Source: Membranipora membranacea (Eukaryota; Bryozoa; Gymnolaemata; Cheilostomatida; Membraniporidae). From it: a DNA stretch of 60,000 bases. The stretch is from positions 19,270,062-19,330,061 of the forward strand of contig OU612074.1 in the NCBI GenBank assembly GCA_914767715.1, read 5' to 3'. The position numbers were made by a program, and so were the translations under genes. This document shows, piece by piece, positions 13,201 through 26,070 of this stretch. A model generated the notes under the pieces. That model saw nothing but the letters and a program-made list of their open reading frames with translations. It was not told the DNA's origin and ran no database searches. The first letter of the stretch is position 1. The number at the start of each line of letters is the position of its first letter.

Positions 13201-14866
13201 GATGTTCACTGGTTACTCACAGGCAATGCCACTGTTTCGTCTGCAGTACTCAACACTATACAGTGTGGCTGTCTAACCAATGAGGGAGTTCATTGGTCTA
13301 ACAAGCAAAAGCCATTGTAAGTTGACCTAGTCATAAAACTTAAAAAATTGCCGAATAATGTGAAGAAAGCTTGAGTTGCTTGGTGGTAAGGTAATTAGTG
13401 TCATATTATGTGAAAAATCAGCAGTTTTTCTTTTTTTTTCCCCATTGAGCTCCCTTAATTCAATTTGATTCATCAATTGCGAAACAACTAATATATCTGT
13501 ATCCTCATCATTGATCAGTTTGTCCAACGATGTTTAATTGTTTGTATCTTGCCTCAAAAATCCATCGCCGGCGTTTTTTGAAGTAGCTTGGCACTGATTT
13601 TGTTTGTTATTGGTACTTGTAGAACTGAGTGTCACTAAAAGTTAATTCAATCTGTGAGTGAACACAGGTCGATTACTCTCATCATACCATGCAAGGACAA
13701 TCCTGCATGCGTGATCATGACTATCCAAAGAGTGGGAAACATGGGAAACAGACTTTATGTTGAGGTAATTTTGATAATTTTTGGCATTACGTGCTGCGAG
13801 TGATATGTTCTAGACCTATCTCAGTTGCCTCATAATCCCTGAATGATCACATGGTGGGAGTAGGTGTTCATCATAGCTCTTGCCCCATGATCAAGACTTT
13901 TCTGACAACATAATTAGTCTGATACAGAGGGTTGACAGCAGGTAGTTTATAACAGCAATTGTCCAAAATACCTCAAATAAGTGAGTGCCCTACCCACTGG
14001 TCCATGACTTCTGAAAATCTGTTGTGTCGATTGCATAGCCTGAAATACGGAGCACATCACATAGTGTGCTATTATGAAAAGGATTGATACTGGTAGTTAG
14101 CAAGTTTGATAAGCCCCACACACAGTTGTATGTGGAGTAATTTTACAGACTACTTACAGTAAATCCATTTGATTTATACCCTCCCCACCCACACAAGTAC
14201 ATTGTTGGGTTGGCGTAAAAAAAACCACTAACGGTAACAATGGTTCCTACATATTTTATATTTCAGGTTGTTCCCAGATTTCCAGTTCAGGTTGAAGTTA
14301 TAAGTGTGCTGATGTTATGATGCATGTTTATGTGTTATGGCGATGAATAACATTCAGGTAAGAAATACCCGTCAGAAAGAAGTATAATGTGAAACTTAAC
14401 TTAACAGTACGATCTCATAATGTCACTTCGCGCAACGCCTAAGTTTTGAAAATTGATTTGTGTACATCCTTCATAAATAACCCAAGAGAAGTAAATAAAA
14501 ATGCTAGTTAGGAGGTGACTTTATGTTAGCACACCCCAATTTCCACAAAGCCATTTTATTAAAACTCCTCTTGGGTAGTTCAAAAGAAGCTATCCTCTTC
14601 AAACACGGTTTTTTTGTGCTCTTGGGTAGAGAGGATATACACCCCTAAGTATTAAGGTGCTAGAAATGCTCTTCAATGTGACTAAAAATCCAGCTTCAGT
14701 AGTACTCATTGCATGGCCTGAAAATTTGTTTTGAGTAACGTAACGGACTATCACATGTACCCTCCCTGCTGCCACAAAATTACCCTTCCTTACATTCTAG
14801 GGTTTGAGTAAACAAACTATTAATGTGTTTAACAGGCAGTAACAATGGTTCCCCATATTATAGAAG

Positions 14867-15011
14867 AGGTATACACCCGAGGGTGCTGGGGGCTGGAACA
14901 ATCAACCTTGAAAGCTCCCCCAACGGGATTTGAACTCACAAATCCTGCGGCACCAATCACCTGGCAGTGAATAGCAAGCGCGCTGACCGATCGCACCATC
15001 TCACTGTCCCC
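14867..15011 (-). mobile_element. tRNA-derived SINE (family A) inside transposon copy 2
   Basis: Counterpart of the SINE at 7605-7747, with the same tRNA-like B box (minus strand GAGTTCAAATCCC) and the same flanking transposon sequence. The A-box region differs slightly. Confidence 0.78.
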
Positions 15012-15754
15012 ACAAATTTTTTTTTTTTTTTCAGATGATTTCCAGACTCCTTGGTCACGTTTGCAGTATTTAGTATACTGATGTTATGCAGCATGTTTAT
15101 TTATAATGGTGAAGAACTGTGTACAATAAGGTCAGTGATATATATATATTGAGACATATGTTGAATCAAACCACATCATTGTTCAATGCTTCAGAATCCC
15201 ACTTTCAAATTTTTTGTCATACTACTGCTGGTCAGGGACTTGCATTATGCAGGCCTGCTGCAGCAAATATTATTTTACAAATAACCTGTCTTAATTTCAG
15301 TTTTATAACTGCGAGACCCTTGGGCTTGATGAGTATAATGTGCATAAAAAACATGTTTCAATTCCTCCAAAATCGCTAGGCATCTCACAACTGAGTGGGA
15401 AGATATACATGTGGTGCGGAACCAAAAGTGACTATAAAATTTTGACCATCAATCATTGTCATCACTCTTATTCAATGCCGAGATTATTCAAGATTGACAA
15501 ATAATAAATGTTACAAGGGTGAGTAGTACAGATCATGAATAAATTAGAAATTGCCTTCCCCTGGTTAACCCTTGATGGAGTATAGGAAGCTAGCATGTCA
15601 AACAAACAGTTCTAATATTGGAACCTGATCTTGAGAAAAGACTGCCAATCTTGCCATGACATGCTAGAAGTTGATCGCTCTTGTCCAAAAGACTTACCTA
15701 CCGTGCAGTTAGCAGTTAGATTTAATACCAAGGATGGTCTGTGTGTATCTAAAG

Positions 15755-16622
15755 CAGCTGTGGGCAACCTGCGGCCTTTTTGCCAGTGCGGCCTAATAGG
15801 TAATCTTTTGCGGCCTAATTGTGGCCTTACACCTGTAAGATTTATCACACATTAATTTTGATTCCTCTTTCATTATGTTGTGAAACAAGTATGCATAGCA
15901 TTCTGTAAGTCCAAGATATTTCAAAGTAGTGGCCATTCTGTATCCTGCATGGAGCCAAGCGTCCCTAGCCACTCTACACAAAATCATCATAATATGATGA
16001 TTTGCCGAATGCCAATGACTTTTTCAAGTTGATTTTCTTTCGAAATGACACAAAACAGTGACATTGGCATATTAAAAATTACAAAGTTCTCTAACATAAT
16101 AGTAATTATTATTTTTTGCAAAACTGCAAAATTTTGGACGAAAGTGTTACAATTTGTCACAATTACTCCGGCATTATGCATTCATTTCACAACCATTTGC
16201 AAAAGATTTCCCCTGTTGCAGGAGGGCAGGCGCTGTCAGACCAAAATTATAACAGGGCGTCAAAATTATTTTTACGCTGCGCGAAATTATTTTCCCAATC
16301 GCCACTTTTTTACACTTTGGCTCCTGTGGGAGGAAACTACAGCACCCCTCCCACACACATCCTGCCCTTTGTCATACACATGAAACATATATGTACACAA
16401 TAAAATCATGAGGTAAAACGACATCACAAAACTCCTGAAGATTAGATAAACCGGTATATCTGCTTGGTTGATGTTTCTTGCAACATACTGCAGTTTTTAC
16501 AAAATAGAAGTGCCAAAATTGTTACTCCAGTTCCAATTTTATCCCTGGAAGATATGTTGCGGCCTTTTGAGTTGAGCCTGCGTAAAATGTGGCCTTTTTC
16601 AATAAAAGGTTGCCCAGTCATG
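15755..16622. mobile_element. 868-bp non-autonomous hAT element
   Basis: Termini CAGCTGTGGGCAACC (left) and, inverted, CATGACTGGGCAACC (right) are flanked by the 8-bp repeat ATCTAAAG (15747-15754 and 16623-16630). Copy 1 of the host transposon has a single ATCTAAAG at the homologous place (about 8348-8356), confirming insertion. Eight-bp duplications and CA-starting imperfect inverted ends fit hAT. The motif TGCGGCC recurs near both ends, a likely subterminal binding repeat. No transposase is encoded. Confidence 0.88.
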
Positions 16623-18500
16623 ATCTAAAGCATAACCTTATGTCATATGATACTGTGACAGGATGATTTGTCCGATTGGAGGCATATGCCCTAGTTGTAG
16701 GTAAAAGATATGAAATAAATTCTGAAACATTAGACCTTTAGAGACCCGCACAATGATCAACCATCAGCTTTTAGCTAGGGGGTGGTCAAAGCATTTTCAA
16801 TATCATTAGGGAAGAAGCTGCGGTCTGTTTGTTTCTGTCTCATCATGGAGTCTCCTTTTCGGCAGGGAGGACGGGTGGGATACCCTCCCTGTTCCCTGCT
16901 TTTTTCACTTCAAATTGAGACCAATCATAGAGTTGTTCTCTCTTTGACATGTATGTTCAATGAGGGGACAACCGGTGATAAGTTGCCCCCAGACTGCTCA
17001 GCTGACAGTTGGCATTTTTATATATTCTTCTAGGGATGCATCTACGGAGTTCTGTGATTGCTGAGAATAACTCTTGCTATGGACTGAAGCTGCCTCATGA
17101 CCGATAGACTCTAGTCCATCTTGTTCAGAAGGTCACAACAGACTCTCCAATCAACATAAATTGTGTCTTTGAGCCGAAAGACACAGCCATCAAAGCTAAT
17201 ACCTTCGTAGAAACGATAGAGAGCTTTTCAAAGGAAATGTAGTCTATCGATAAAGTTCAGATTGTGAAATGTCAAACTTTTCCTCCTGCCAAAATTCAAC
17301 TCATCTAATGTAGGTCAGTTTTATTTCATAAACACCACAGTGAATCAAGGTTTAATCTTGCTAAATACAAAGTTACAGATGTATGTATGCTTATAAACTA
17401 CCCCTGGTTTTAGTAAAACATTGGCTGATATTACGCGTCTACACTATCAATACCTGAAACAATGAATTGTTTTATAAATATCTACCAACTACATTGTTGG
17501 ACTCACTTGTGCTTTTATACAGGCTGATCAATATGATTATTGTGTGGCTTATGAAAATAAATATTATAATTACTCAGTCTCATCACGTAATCTTGACTAT
17601 GTGCTTAGATATTATAAGTTATAATTAGTTCATTTGCACTTCAATAGAGCAGAAAGAAAAACCAAGAACACTCCTATGAATTGTTGTGACAAGGACCACC
17701 CTGCCTTTCCCGAAAAATGATCTTTGGTGTCAAAGTGGGTGGCTATGCTCAATTGTATACGGTTCCGCTACGAAGGACTTGATCACCAATAGACTGATCT
17801 ACATGTTTTCACAGATGTCTTCCTATGTTCTCCGATGACTTTTTTGCTACTACAATGATAATCACCTAACGTCACCACTTGTAAGATATCAGGTTAACTA
17901 TCGATGTGTAAACACCCGGGTTGCTAATTGCATATATTATCTAGCTTCACTCTCAATGTATACTAGTGTCCTATAGCTTCACTCTCAATGTACAATATGC
18001 CCATAAAAGCATTTCTGCTCAATAAAACTTGCCTATATCAAAATCTGCATTTCAGAAATAGTAACTATCATGGGAATTTTGTTTGACAAATCATCATATT
18101 AGAGTTATCTTCCCCTGAATACTCATGTACATATTTCACTGGGAATTCCGCTTTACATAAATAGTGCTACAGCTGTACTATAACACATAATTTCTAACCC
18201 AGATTGCCCATACACATGGCCTATGAGATGTTTTCATAGAACACATATCAATTTTATACTTATAGGCCACATTCAGTGGTAAAAAAAGCTAAATATGAAA
18301 TTTCCGCATTTTAGTCAATTTTGACTAAAATGCGGAAAAATGCTTTTTAAGGTCACAAGTAGGTCACAAGGTGATTTCCGCATTTTAGTCAATCCCACAC
18401 AGGATTGACTAAAATGCGGAAATACGCACTAATTCCCGCAACACGCACGTGAATTTGCGTGATCACGGATTTCCGCATTTTAGTGAACCCGCTAACAACT

Positions 18501-20622
18501 TGAACCATGACTATTGGTTGAATGGGAGATAAACTCTCAGTTATGGGAATTTCCACAAACCAATTTTACAGCAATTTGGGTTTATCCAAGTAAGCGATTA
18601 CATCTGAGCGCAACACGGTTGTGTATTTTTTGAAATCATTCATCTTGAGTGACCTACACCTTCTCACAAAAGTAGATTTGCACATGTTAAGAGAGTCAAT
18701 ACGGATTTTTTGATACCCTATCAACTGTATTATGCTTCCTCTCCCAACGTTACATCATTAGAGCTCACAGTTTATTGATTAATCATAGATGAATATGCAA
18801 TTTTGAGAAGCCTTCAACTAAAACTCCTATGAGTAAGCATATAACTAAGTTTGAGCTGGGCTTTCCCAGTCAACTGAGATCTATCTATGGGTAGTCCAGT
18901 TAGTGTACTATTTGTATCACAGTCTCCACCCGACTACTTTTACGGCTATCAATCCTAATAGAAGACCTCTGTATTTGCCTTTGCATACGGACCAGGTTCA
19001 CATACTTCTACACATTGCTGTAAAACTGTCTTATTAAAAAAAAATTCACACTGGCTCCAAAACAATGCCGGTCTCTTCAAGATAGCCAGAATCGAAGACG
19101 AATTCGACACAAATGAAACAGAATCCTTGGCCATTTAGTTCTAGAGAGATTGATACGCCCAAACTGCGAACCGGGTTTCTTTGCTCATTCCTGTTTTGTC
19201 AGTCATATTCGATTTTGTATTAAGATGATAACAAAGACAACAAAGAAAGTGGCAAAAACAGACATCCATAGTCCACTCCTTACATTACAATATTGTTACC
19301 ACCAACTGGCACATGAAATACAAAAAAAAAGTAGGCAAAAAAACATCACTTCAGATAAATCTCACAGGTCACATCACAGTTGAGTATTTACGTAAACAGG
19401 GATTGATCAAGTTAGGCAATAACAAAATTTGAATTCCTATCTATCCACAGAGGCCATAAAGCTGTAATCGCATAGTCATATGACAGGATATAAACACAGG
19501 CAGGTCAATTATAAAGATAACGCAGTCAGTCGATGAATGTACCGATGAATGTACCGCATGAACAGTCGCAGATTTTCCCCGAAATTACATCATGATAAAT
19601 TTAGCTAAGTATACTCATTTACTATTTATAGGACAATCAGTCGAGGAAAGTTTCTATACATTTTGAAACATGACTGATTTTCTTGCTGAGTCGACAAAAT
19701 GGCCGGAATACTTGGGTTTCTCTAACTCATTACGATCAATTCACTCTGTGGAACACACAAATCATTTTAAACAATTTTATTAAGCGTTTCATAAATAAAA
19801 TTTATTATTATTAGTGTATTCAAATTAGAGACTAGATTCATTCAATCATGTCAAGTTCATTACAAGCTAAATTTTAAAAGCATTCTCCAATGCAAATTGG
19901 AATTTAGCCATATCAATTTCACATAAATGACTTGAATAGGCAGTGCAGTGAGAATATTTATAATATTTGGTATTATTAGTTTAGGCAGTGCAGTATTATT
20001 TGCATAGCTTATCACAACTAGAATCTAATACCTGATCATTCATTAATAATATGGCATAAATTATTGTAAGGCAACATTTAGCATTGTTTATATATTATTC
20101 ATCTCTGCCAACGAGCAAAATCTGAGTTTTTAGCTTACATTCTAAAATCCCCTGAGTAGCCTGAGTTGAACCCAAAAATCTGAGTAACTCGGGCTAAACC
20201 TGAGTGGTTGAGAGCCCTGTCGAAAAAAATGGGGAGTAAACTGTTCTCATGCTGGAGCCATACTAATAGATGGTAAATACATTAATATTTGAGTGTTGGC
20301 TATGTGTTGTCAGTCCAGAAAAGTTATTTCTGCAACCGCCAATGGCAAGAAAATAGAGTATAAAAGCAGGAGCATCTACAACCAATTATATCTGTTGCTG
20401 GGAAATGGGGATATCTGGCTCCCTCTGGCATACCTATCAAAGACAGGTGATGTCAAAGGATATTGGCCAACAATATAGCTGCCCATTGGCAACCTTCACA
20501 GAAGGTTGCTGGCTAAACCTTGCCGGCTGGGTTGACCTTTAGATTAATGTATTTATATATGAATATATACTTGTCCCTGCTGAAGGTTTTGCTTTATCAG
20601 CACAACGCAGCTTTCAATACAC
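18501..20622. other. Intergenic, no gene recognised
   Basis: About 2.1 kb of AT-rich sequence between two transposons. Short open frames (for example near 19150-19383 and 20293-20478) show no recognisable domain. No strong inverted repeat is seen. Confidence 0.5.
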
Positions 20623-20626
20623 TTAA

Positions 20627-22566
20627 ACAACTAGGTGGATCAATTTTATTCATGTATCAAATTATTCTCTGATTCTTCAGCTTCGTAATGATGTGCTTCT
20701 TTAGAAAATTGGCCCACTCTTAGTGCATTTTATATCTATCGCAGTAGAGGCCTTCCCGAAAATGCTCACATCAAGCCAGGCTAACGTTTTGTGAAGTCAG
20801 AGAGCTGTTTGAGTGATCAGCCTATTGTAAAATCAAAACAGACAGAGCTATCTTGTATTCAATACAGCAGAAAATCCATGGTGCTGATTTTCATTTTCCA
20901 CTATGAGCCTATGCACCCACATCTCAATTGCAACCTCATGGAAGGGCACTGGCATCCCCATCCCCAAATTTGAGATTTGATGGTCTAAAAAGTCAGCTTA
21001 TTTGTGTGATTTCTGCAAATGTAGGTCAACACAGAGCACCAAACTAAGGCTATATTGTGTAGTAAGGTATTCTATGAAAGGCCCCCATTGAATACAATAC
21101 TCCACTGAGATCCACTGGCTAAGTAAACAAACTTGGAATTTTATAATACAACAAGCACGGCTGTGTGTGTGTGTGTGTGTGTGTGTTTGATTGAGAATAA
21201 ATGACACATACTATAAACTGAGGTAAGACGCAGGTCAGATAATAAAATAATCCAGCGATAGCTAAGTCATCGGCTGCACGAAGTTAGTGAAAATAAGGCG
21301 AAGGGAAAGGAGATCAAGAATTTTTAGACTTTAGCATTCCAATATGTTATAGCTTTAGACTTTAGATAAAGCTTTAGACATTAACTGTGTTACTGTTCTC
21401 ATATTCTTGAAACTGACCAGCTTATAGTATGCCTTATGTATAATTATATGAACTTGACTAAAAACTTTCGGTGAGGACCTGCTGTTTGCCTCCATTGTAT
21501 ATTTATAATTGAAGATTTTTAATTGATAAAACTTTATCAGCAGACAAAAATTCTATGTGATGATAAAATTCTAAATAATGTGCTGGGTAGATGGCGAGCC
21601 GAGGTAAATCTGAAAAATACTGTGCTGCGGCTAACTGCGACAAAGATTCTTGATTTTTTGTAAAAAATGGCCAGAACACAAAACATCAACCAAGACACAA
21701 ATTTTTGCTGGTTATGTAAATCAAAATCTATTTGTCATCAATTATTGTAATGTCCATTGAAATATTATTGTTATTCCGCTTGAGAAACAAGCCTACCTCT
21801 GCATGCATATCCTCCACGGTCAGTTCTTGTGATAAAAACATATTCCTTCACCATCAATTGCCTGCCCTATTCCCCTAGAATGGACCCAGAAGCTTTATTT
21901 TCTGAATCAACAGATTTGTCACTTAGATAACATCAGTTATCTGACGACATTATTGCCATCAAAATATTTTGCAAAAAACTAAGGATCGTAAATTTAATAA
22001 CGTGTGATGAATGATGTTAGACAAATTGATAGTCGCTAATAAACTAACTCTGACTTTGTGAATTCGGGCTTGTATCATTCTATGGTCATTGATGTGTATA
22101 CGATGAGCATATCACAGAGTAAGGATATATCCTTACTCTGTGAGCATATTATTTTGCAGTCATCGATGAGGTAATTTATATGAGCCCCGCAATAATGTTT
22201 GTTTTGACAGCAATGTGATATTTTATGTGGGGCCAGCCTTGTCAAAGATTATAAAACATTGGCCATGTAGACATAACAGCATCCACTAGGATACTGTGTG
22301 TAGTCAACAAAGATGTTGATGCGTGACCTATTTAGCTAAAGTTGTTGAGGAATTTCTATCAACACAGCGCACTAACAGCTCTGTGACGTCAAATATCACA
22401 CCCTTTTCAGGGTTAATTTTATGCAAGCGTTTTCTAGGAAGGCCTCTACTGCAATAGATATATAATGCACTTAGAGTGGACCAATTTTTTAAAGAAGCAT
22501 ATCATTACGGAGGTGAAGAATCAGAGAATAATGTGATGCATAAGTAATAGTGAGCCACCTAGTGGT
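20627..22566. mobile_element. TTAA-flanked DNA transposon with ~140-bp inverted ends
   Basis: The left end (20627-about 20765) and right end (about 22425-22566) are imperfect reverse complements over roughly 140 bp. They begin ACAACTAGGTGG and, inverted, ACCACTAGGTGG, and share for example TTATTCTCTGATTCTTC. TTAA stands immediately outside both ends (20623-20626 and 22567-22570), the target of piggyBac- and Kolobok-type elements. The 1.94-kb interior has a (TG)n tract near 21163-21187 and a short palindrome near 22120-22143, but no recognisable transposase, so the element is non-autonomous. Confidence 0.82.
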
Positions 22567-22662
22567 TTAATATTTACAAAATATTTTAAAAATTGTATTA
22601 TCCATTTATTGTTACATTTTATAAAATAAATTTCATAATAAAATAAAATATCATCAGTGCCT

Positions 22663-22668
22663 TTTATT
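22663..22668 (-). promoter_or_regulatory. Candidate polyadenylation signal of the deaminase gene
   Basis: AATAAA on the minus strand about 150 bases beyond the stop of the second open segment (22821). Its position would put both open segments of the deaminase locus in one mRNA. Confidence 0.4.
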
Positions 22669-22820
22669 CAGAATGAGACAAAAGACCAGATTACACCATT
22701 ATAGTAAAATAGTAAAATTACATGGCGTGTATTCTAGAAAGGTGATTCTCAACACATAGCAAAAGAGTTTTCATGGCAGCAGTCAAGAAAAAGAAAGTTT
22801 TCATTGTACCTTGTTAGCTG

Positions 22821-25800
22821 TCAATAGACATTATCATCGAGATTGAGACGATCCATGTCATCTAATAAATCCCCTACATTTACATTTTGCCTAATGTACC
22901 AAGCCGGGGTAGCAGGGTTGATAAAATCTACTGAGAAGATGTTATTAAAATCAATTGCAGCAAAATCATCATCCTGTTTCCTGGTATGCCGGTAATTATG
23001 TCCTTTAAAATGACCCACATATGATCTATTGTAAGTCTCAGAAGTATAAAATGGTATTTGCTCAGTGTCAGGTCTGGCCATGTTGAGAAGGCCAGCAAGA
23101 GTCATCTACAACCCATAATCAAAGGCTCTAACTAAGATTTGATTGTGAAATAGCATATTTAGCATTTGGGTATTTTCACTATATTCTACATAGTTATTCT
23201 TGTAGAAATACCTTTTCTCATGGACAGGGCATTTAAGCCTGTAACATTTGCACTGGGCTGCTGCTATAATTTGCATGTCCAAACTTTGATTGAACAGACC
23301 TACATTTGTCCTAAACTCAATAAGAGCCTTTGAACATTGGCTACATGGAGAATAGCTGATATAAACCCTTACATTGCCAAGACATTGGGTATTGCATAAT
23401 AGATCATGCAAATACTGTAACAGATAAAGTTCAGCGTGTGTCCCTCCTTGTGTTCTTATGGCTGGGTGGTTACGAAATGCCTCAGCCCTACCATTTACCT
23501 GGACCACACACCAAGTTCTGTTTGGCCATTGGGCCCCGTGTGTTCCACTTTTTAGGAAGTCTTCGAAGATGGAGTTAGCAGAGGCTTGGACCCCTAAAAA
23601 CAAATGATAGAGATAACAAGTATCGAAAATAGTCATGGAGGTATTCAATTTTTTAAATCCCATCAATAGCCTGTACGAAGGGGCACAGAATAGCAATAAA
23701 GTGTAAATTATTATTTTTAATATTGTTAATATTATAAATTTTATTGATATTATTTATATTATTATAATTATCATTATACAATGGTGGCGCTTCACTCGCT
23801 TAGATTTTTTCTAGCATAGAGGTTCTGATGTCTCACTACAGTCCAACCAAATATATGCAAGACGGATTTTAATCTATTCGATTTTTGTGAAAGTCTTGAG
23901 CATAATGATTACGGGCGTTTTAATAGATTGCACATCAGAAGGCACTATCCTCTTGGTGGCCACTAGACCGAGTTTGGTCCATTTGCCTGCATTCCGAGCC
24001 GCTTCCGATCCACTGCGGCGTGACCAGTGGAAGGGAGCAACAGGAATGCAGGCAATTGGATCAAACTTGTTCTAGTGGCCACTGACTGACATGAGATGAA
24101 AAGACTGTGGCATGTCATCAATATTTGCCAACAGCAATGTATTGCCTGGTGTCAACTGAACTTTATATGACGAAGAGGAAAGAAAGGTTGTCACAAAAAT
24201 CTCACATACTCACATAGTGACTGATTATCTATTTGTATTCAAATTTTACCAGAATTTGGAGGTAGAGCTCTTGATTGATAACCACTGATAATTTAACATA
24301 GTGGACATGCAGCGATAAACAGGATGAACAGTGCACCTGTTTAAAGGGTTTTAATTTCAGTTAAGTTTGCATATCAGATTATGGTAATGTGCTGTCCATC
24401 ATGCTTCAGGCTCATCAATCTTAATTCATTTCTTTTACATTGTTTATTCATTGCATGAGAAGAGAAGAAGAGAAAGTGGCTTCTTTGGGAGGTTTTCATT
24501 CCTCGTCAGCAGTCATAGGAAAGGGCGGCAGGTCAAAAACCCTGGCAGCATTGTACAACACAGCTTTCAAATTGTGACATTTGACCGATCAATTCCATTA
24601 ACTGCCTTGTCACGGAAACACAAGAGATTGATTCGTTCTGACAAAACTTTACCTACTTAACATAGCTATGTTTTTTAAAAGAGGGCGATGCTTTAGATGT
24701 TTCAATGCGAAAGAAGGAGTTTTGACCGCTGATAAGTTTAAAACCTTTAAAATGACCTCTGGGTTAAAGCCCTGCTGATGAAAACTTGAGTAGGCCGCTT
24801 CCTGCTCAGAATTGTACTAAGTGTTCTGTGCTCGATGAAAAGTACCCTCAACGTAATTAAAATTCATACTTCTGGTCCCTAACCTGGACTTGTGTGCCAA
24901 GATTGATGGCAGCATTACGGTTACTCATGTAAATAAAACAAAGTTTATGATGACGTACAATGTTAGGTAAGCTGCATAGAAGGTTGTCAGCAATATCTGC
25001 TTAATGTTTTCTCTTGGCCCTACAGTCTTATTACAGCGACAACATCTTTTGCTAGCTGCAGATCAAACAATCTACTCTTCATGTTAGAAATTCTTACAGG
25101 TAGTCTACCCTGCTGCAGTTAGTAAATTATGGTGCACGCAACTCAGACACAAGAAAATTGATTTGCTTCAATTTGATTTTACGGATGGGCAGCTTCTCAA
25201 AGTTGGCTGCATATAAGTAGCAATAGGCATTGGGCGTTGTGCAACACTTTTGCTGACACTTTTGCTGACACTTTTGCTGACTTTTACTGCACAATAATGA
25301 AATACCAATAATTACATAAAACATCAAAGATTTTCTAAGGGCTCGATCAAATATGCAGAAAATCAAAAGCCTGTTTGTTTAGTAATGTTATTAATACTTA
25401 ACTTAACTCAAATAATGAGAATGAGCATTCTCTGTAGGGTTTGTTCAACTTTTAAGGCAATTGTAGCGTAATAATTTTCTGTTTTTTTGGCACGACCACC
25501 CTATTTAATATTGATTGCCGTACATTTTCGGGCGTCACCATCTTTTATTTATTTACAGACAGCCCAGCTTCAGATGGCGTTTTAGTCTGCAGATACAAGA
25601 ATTTTTAACCCTATGATTAAACATGGGTAATTTCGGTACAGACTGGCTTAAAAAGGTTTATTCCGTGACCCCATTTTGCACTGTATACAAGCTTTTTATA
25701 AAAGCTGTGTTTGAGTTGGAAGGTCAACGGGCATAAATATGAAGAGGACCTGAAACTGAACTTACTCAAATTTTTTAGCATCACCGATTGAGTGGTAGAA

Positions 25801-26070
25801 ACCAAATCAACAAGTCACAAATCAAAGAATAGAAACTTGCTAAAATTCAATTTCCCAACCTCCCAAGAAAATTCTCTTCCGGTTTTATCATCAAATTTAC
25901 CCTTTTAGAGGCGAACAAATAGATAGTGTGTATATACATTAAACAGCGCAGCAAGTTCATGTGATATTATAGGCATTTTAATAATAATATATTGCTGTTG
26001 ACTTACCAATTGGACGAAGCTGGGGCTGGGGCTGTCGGATTACCAATGCTCCATTAGTTGGAACATTCAT
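22821..26070 (-). CDS. AID/APOBEC-like cytidine deaminase (two-exon model; in-frame TAG)
   Basis: Members of the family deaminate cytosine in single-stranded DNA or RNA; invertebrate members are proposed to act in antiviral or anti-element immunity. The main exon (22821-23593) enters through an acceptor, TTGTTTTTAG. It encodes SIFEDFLK, TWCVVQV, then the zinc and catalytic motif THAE (His ligand, Glu proton shuttle), a 27-residue spacer, and YISYSPCSQC (two Cys ligands), closely resembling the SWSPC..C of AID. A separate exon at 26007-26070 starts with ATG, encodes MNVPTNGALVIRQ and ends at a GTAAGT donor in phase 1, which matches the main exon; joining the two is inference. The deaminase frame ends at TAG (23106-23108). 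Directly after it ATG begins 94 more open codons in the same frame, ending TGA at 22821. The TAG may be a nonsense mutation, readthrough site or true end. Confidence 0.8.
23697..26006. other. Probable intron of the deaminase gene, with a small MITE
   Basis: No coding segment is recognised. It contains the MITE at 23957-24080 and a 14-bp triplication (acttttgctgacac) near 25245-25285. If the two-exon model is right, this is most of a 2.4-kb intron. Confidence 0.45.
23957..24080. mobile_element. Small MITE with ~40-bp inverted ends
   Basis: The left end TGGCCACTAGACCGAGTTTG is mirrored on the right by an inverted TGGCCACTAGAACAAGTTTG, and both ends continue into TGCCTGCATTCC and its complement. 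The element is about 125 bp with no coding capacity. A target duplication is not obvious. Confidence 0.7.

Larger units (their letters stand above)
10281..18491 (+). mobile_element. 8-kb non-autonomous DNA transposon, copy 2
   Basis: Same termini and internal order as copy 1, flanked by a different 9-bp direct repeat, CTAACAACT (10272-10280 and 18492-18500). Because the two duplications differ, the copies are separate insertions rather than a segmental duplication. Relative to copy 1 it lacks the LINE tail, has a shorter palindrome, lacks about 100 bp matching 7031-7130, and carries an 868-bp hAT element (15755-16622) plus about 148 bp of unmatched sequence at 15435-15582. Subterminal ACTAAAATGCGGAAA sites are conserved. 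Open frames here are short and not shared intact with copy 1, so I see no gene. Confidence 0.9.

Noticed and set aside
15435-15582. 148-bp segment in transposon copy 2 missing from copy 1, bounded by TA
   Set aside because: There are no inverted ends; a deletion in copy 1 is as likely as an insertion, so it is not called as an element.
2399-18491. Single segmental duplication of an 8-kb region
   Set aside because: Each copy has its own 9-bp direct repeat directly at the inverted ends, which a segmental duplication would not produce.
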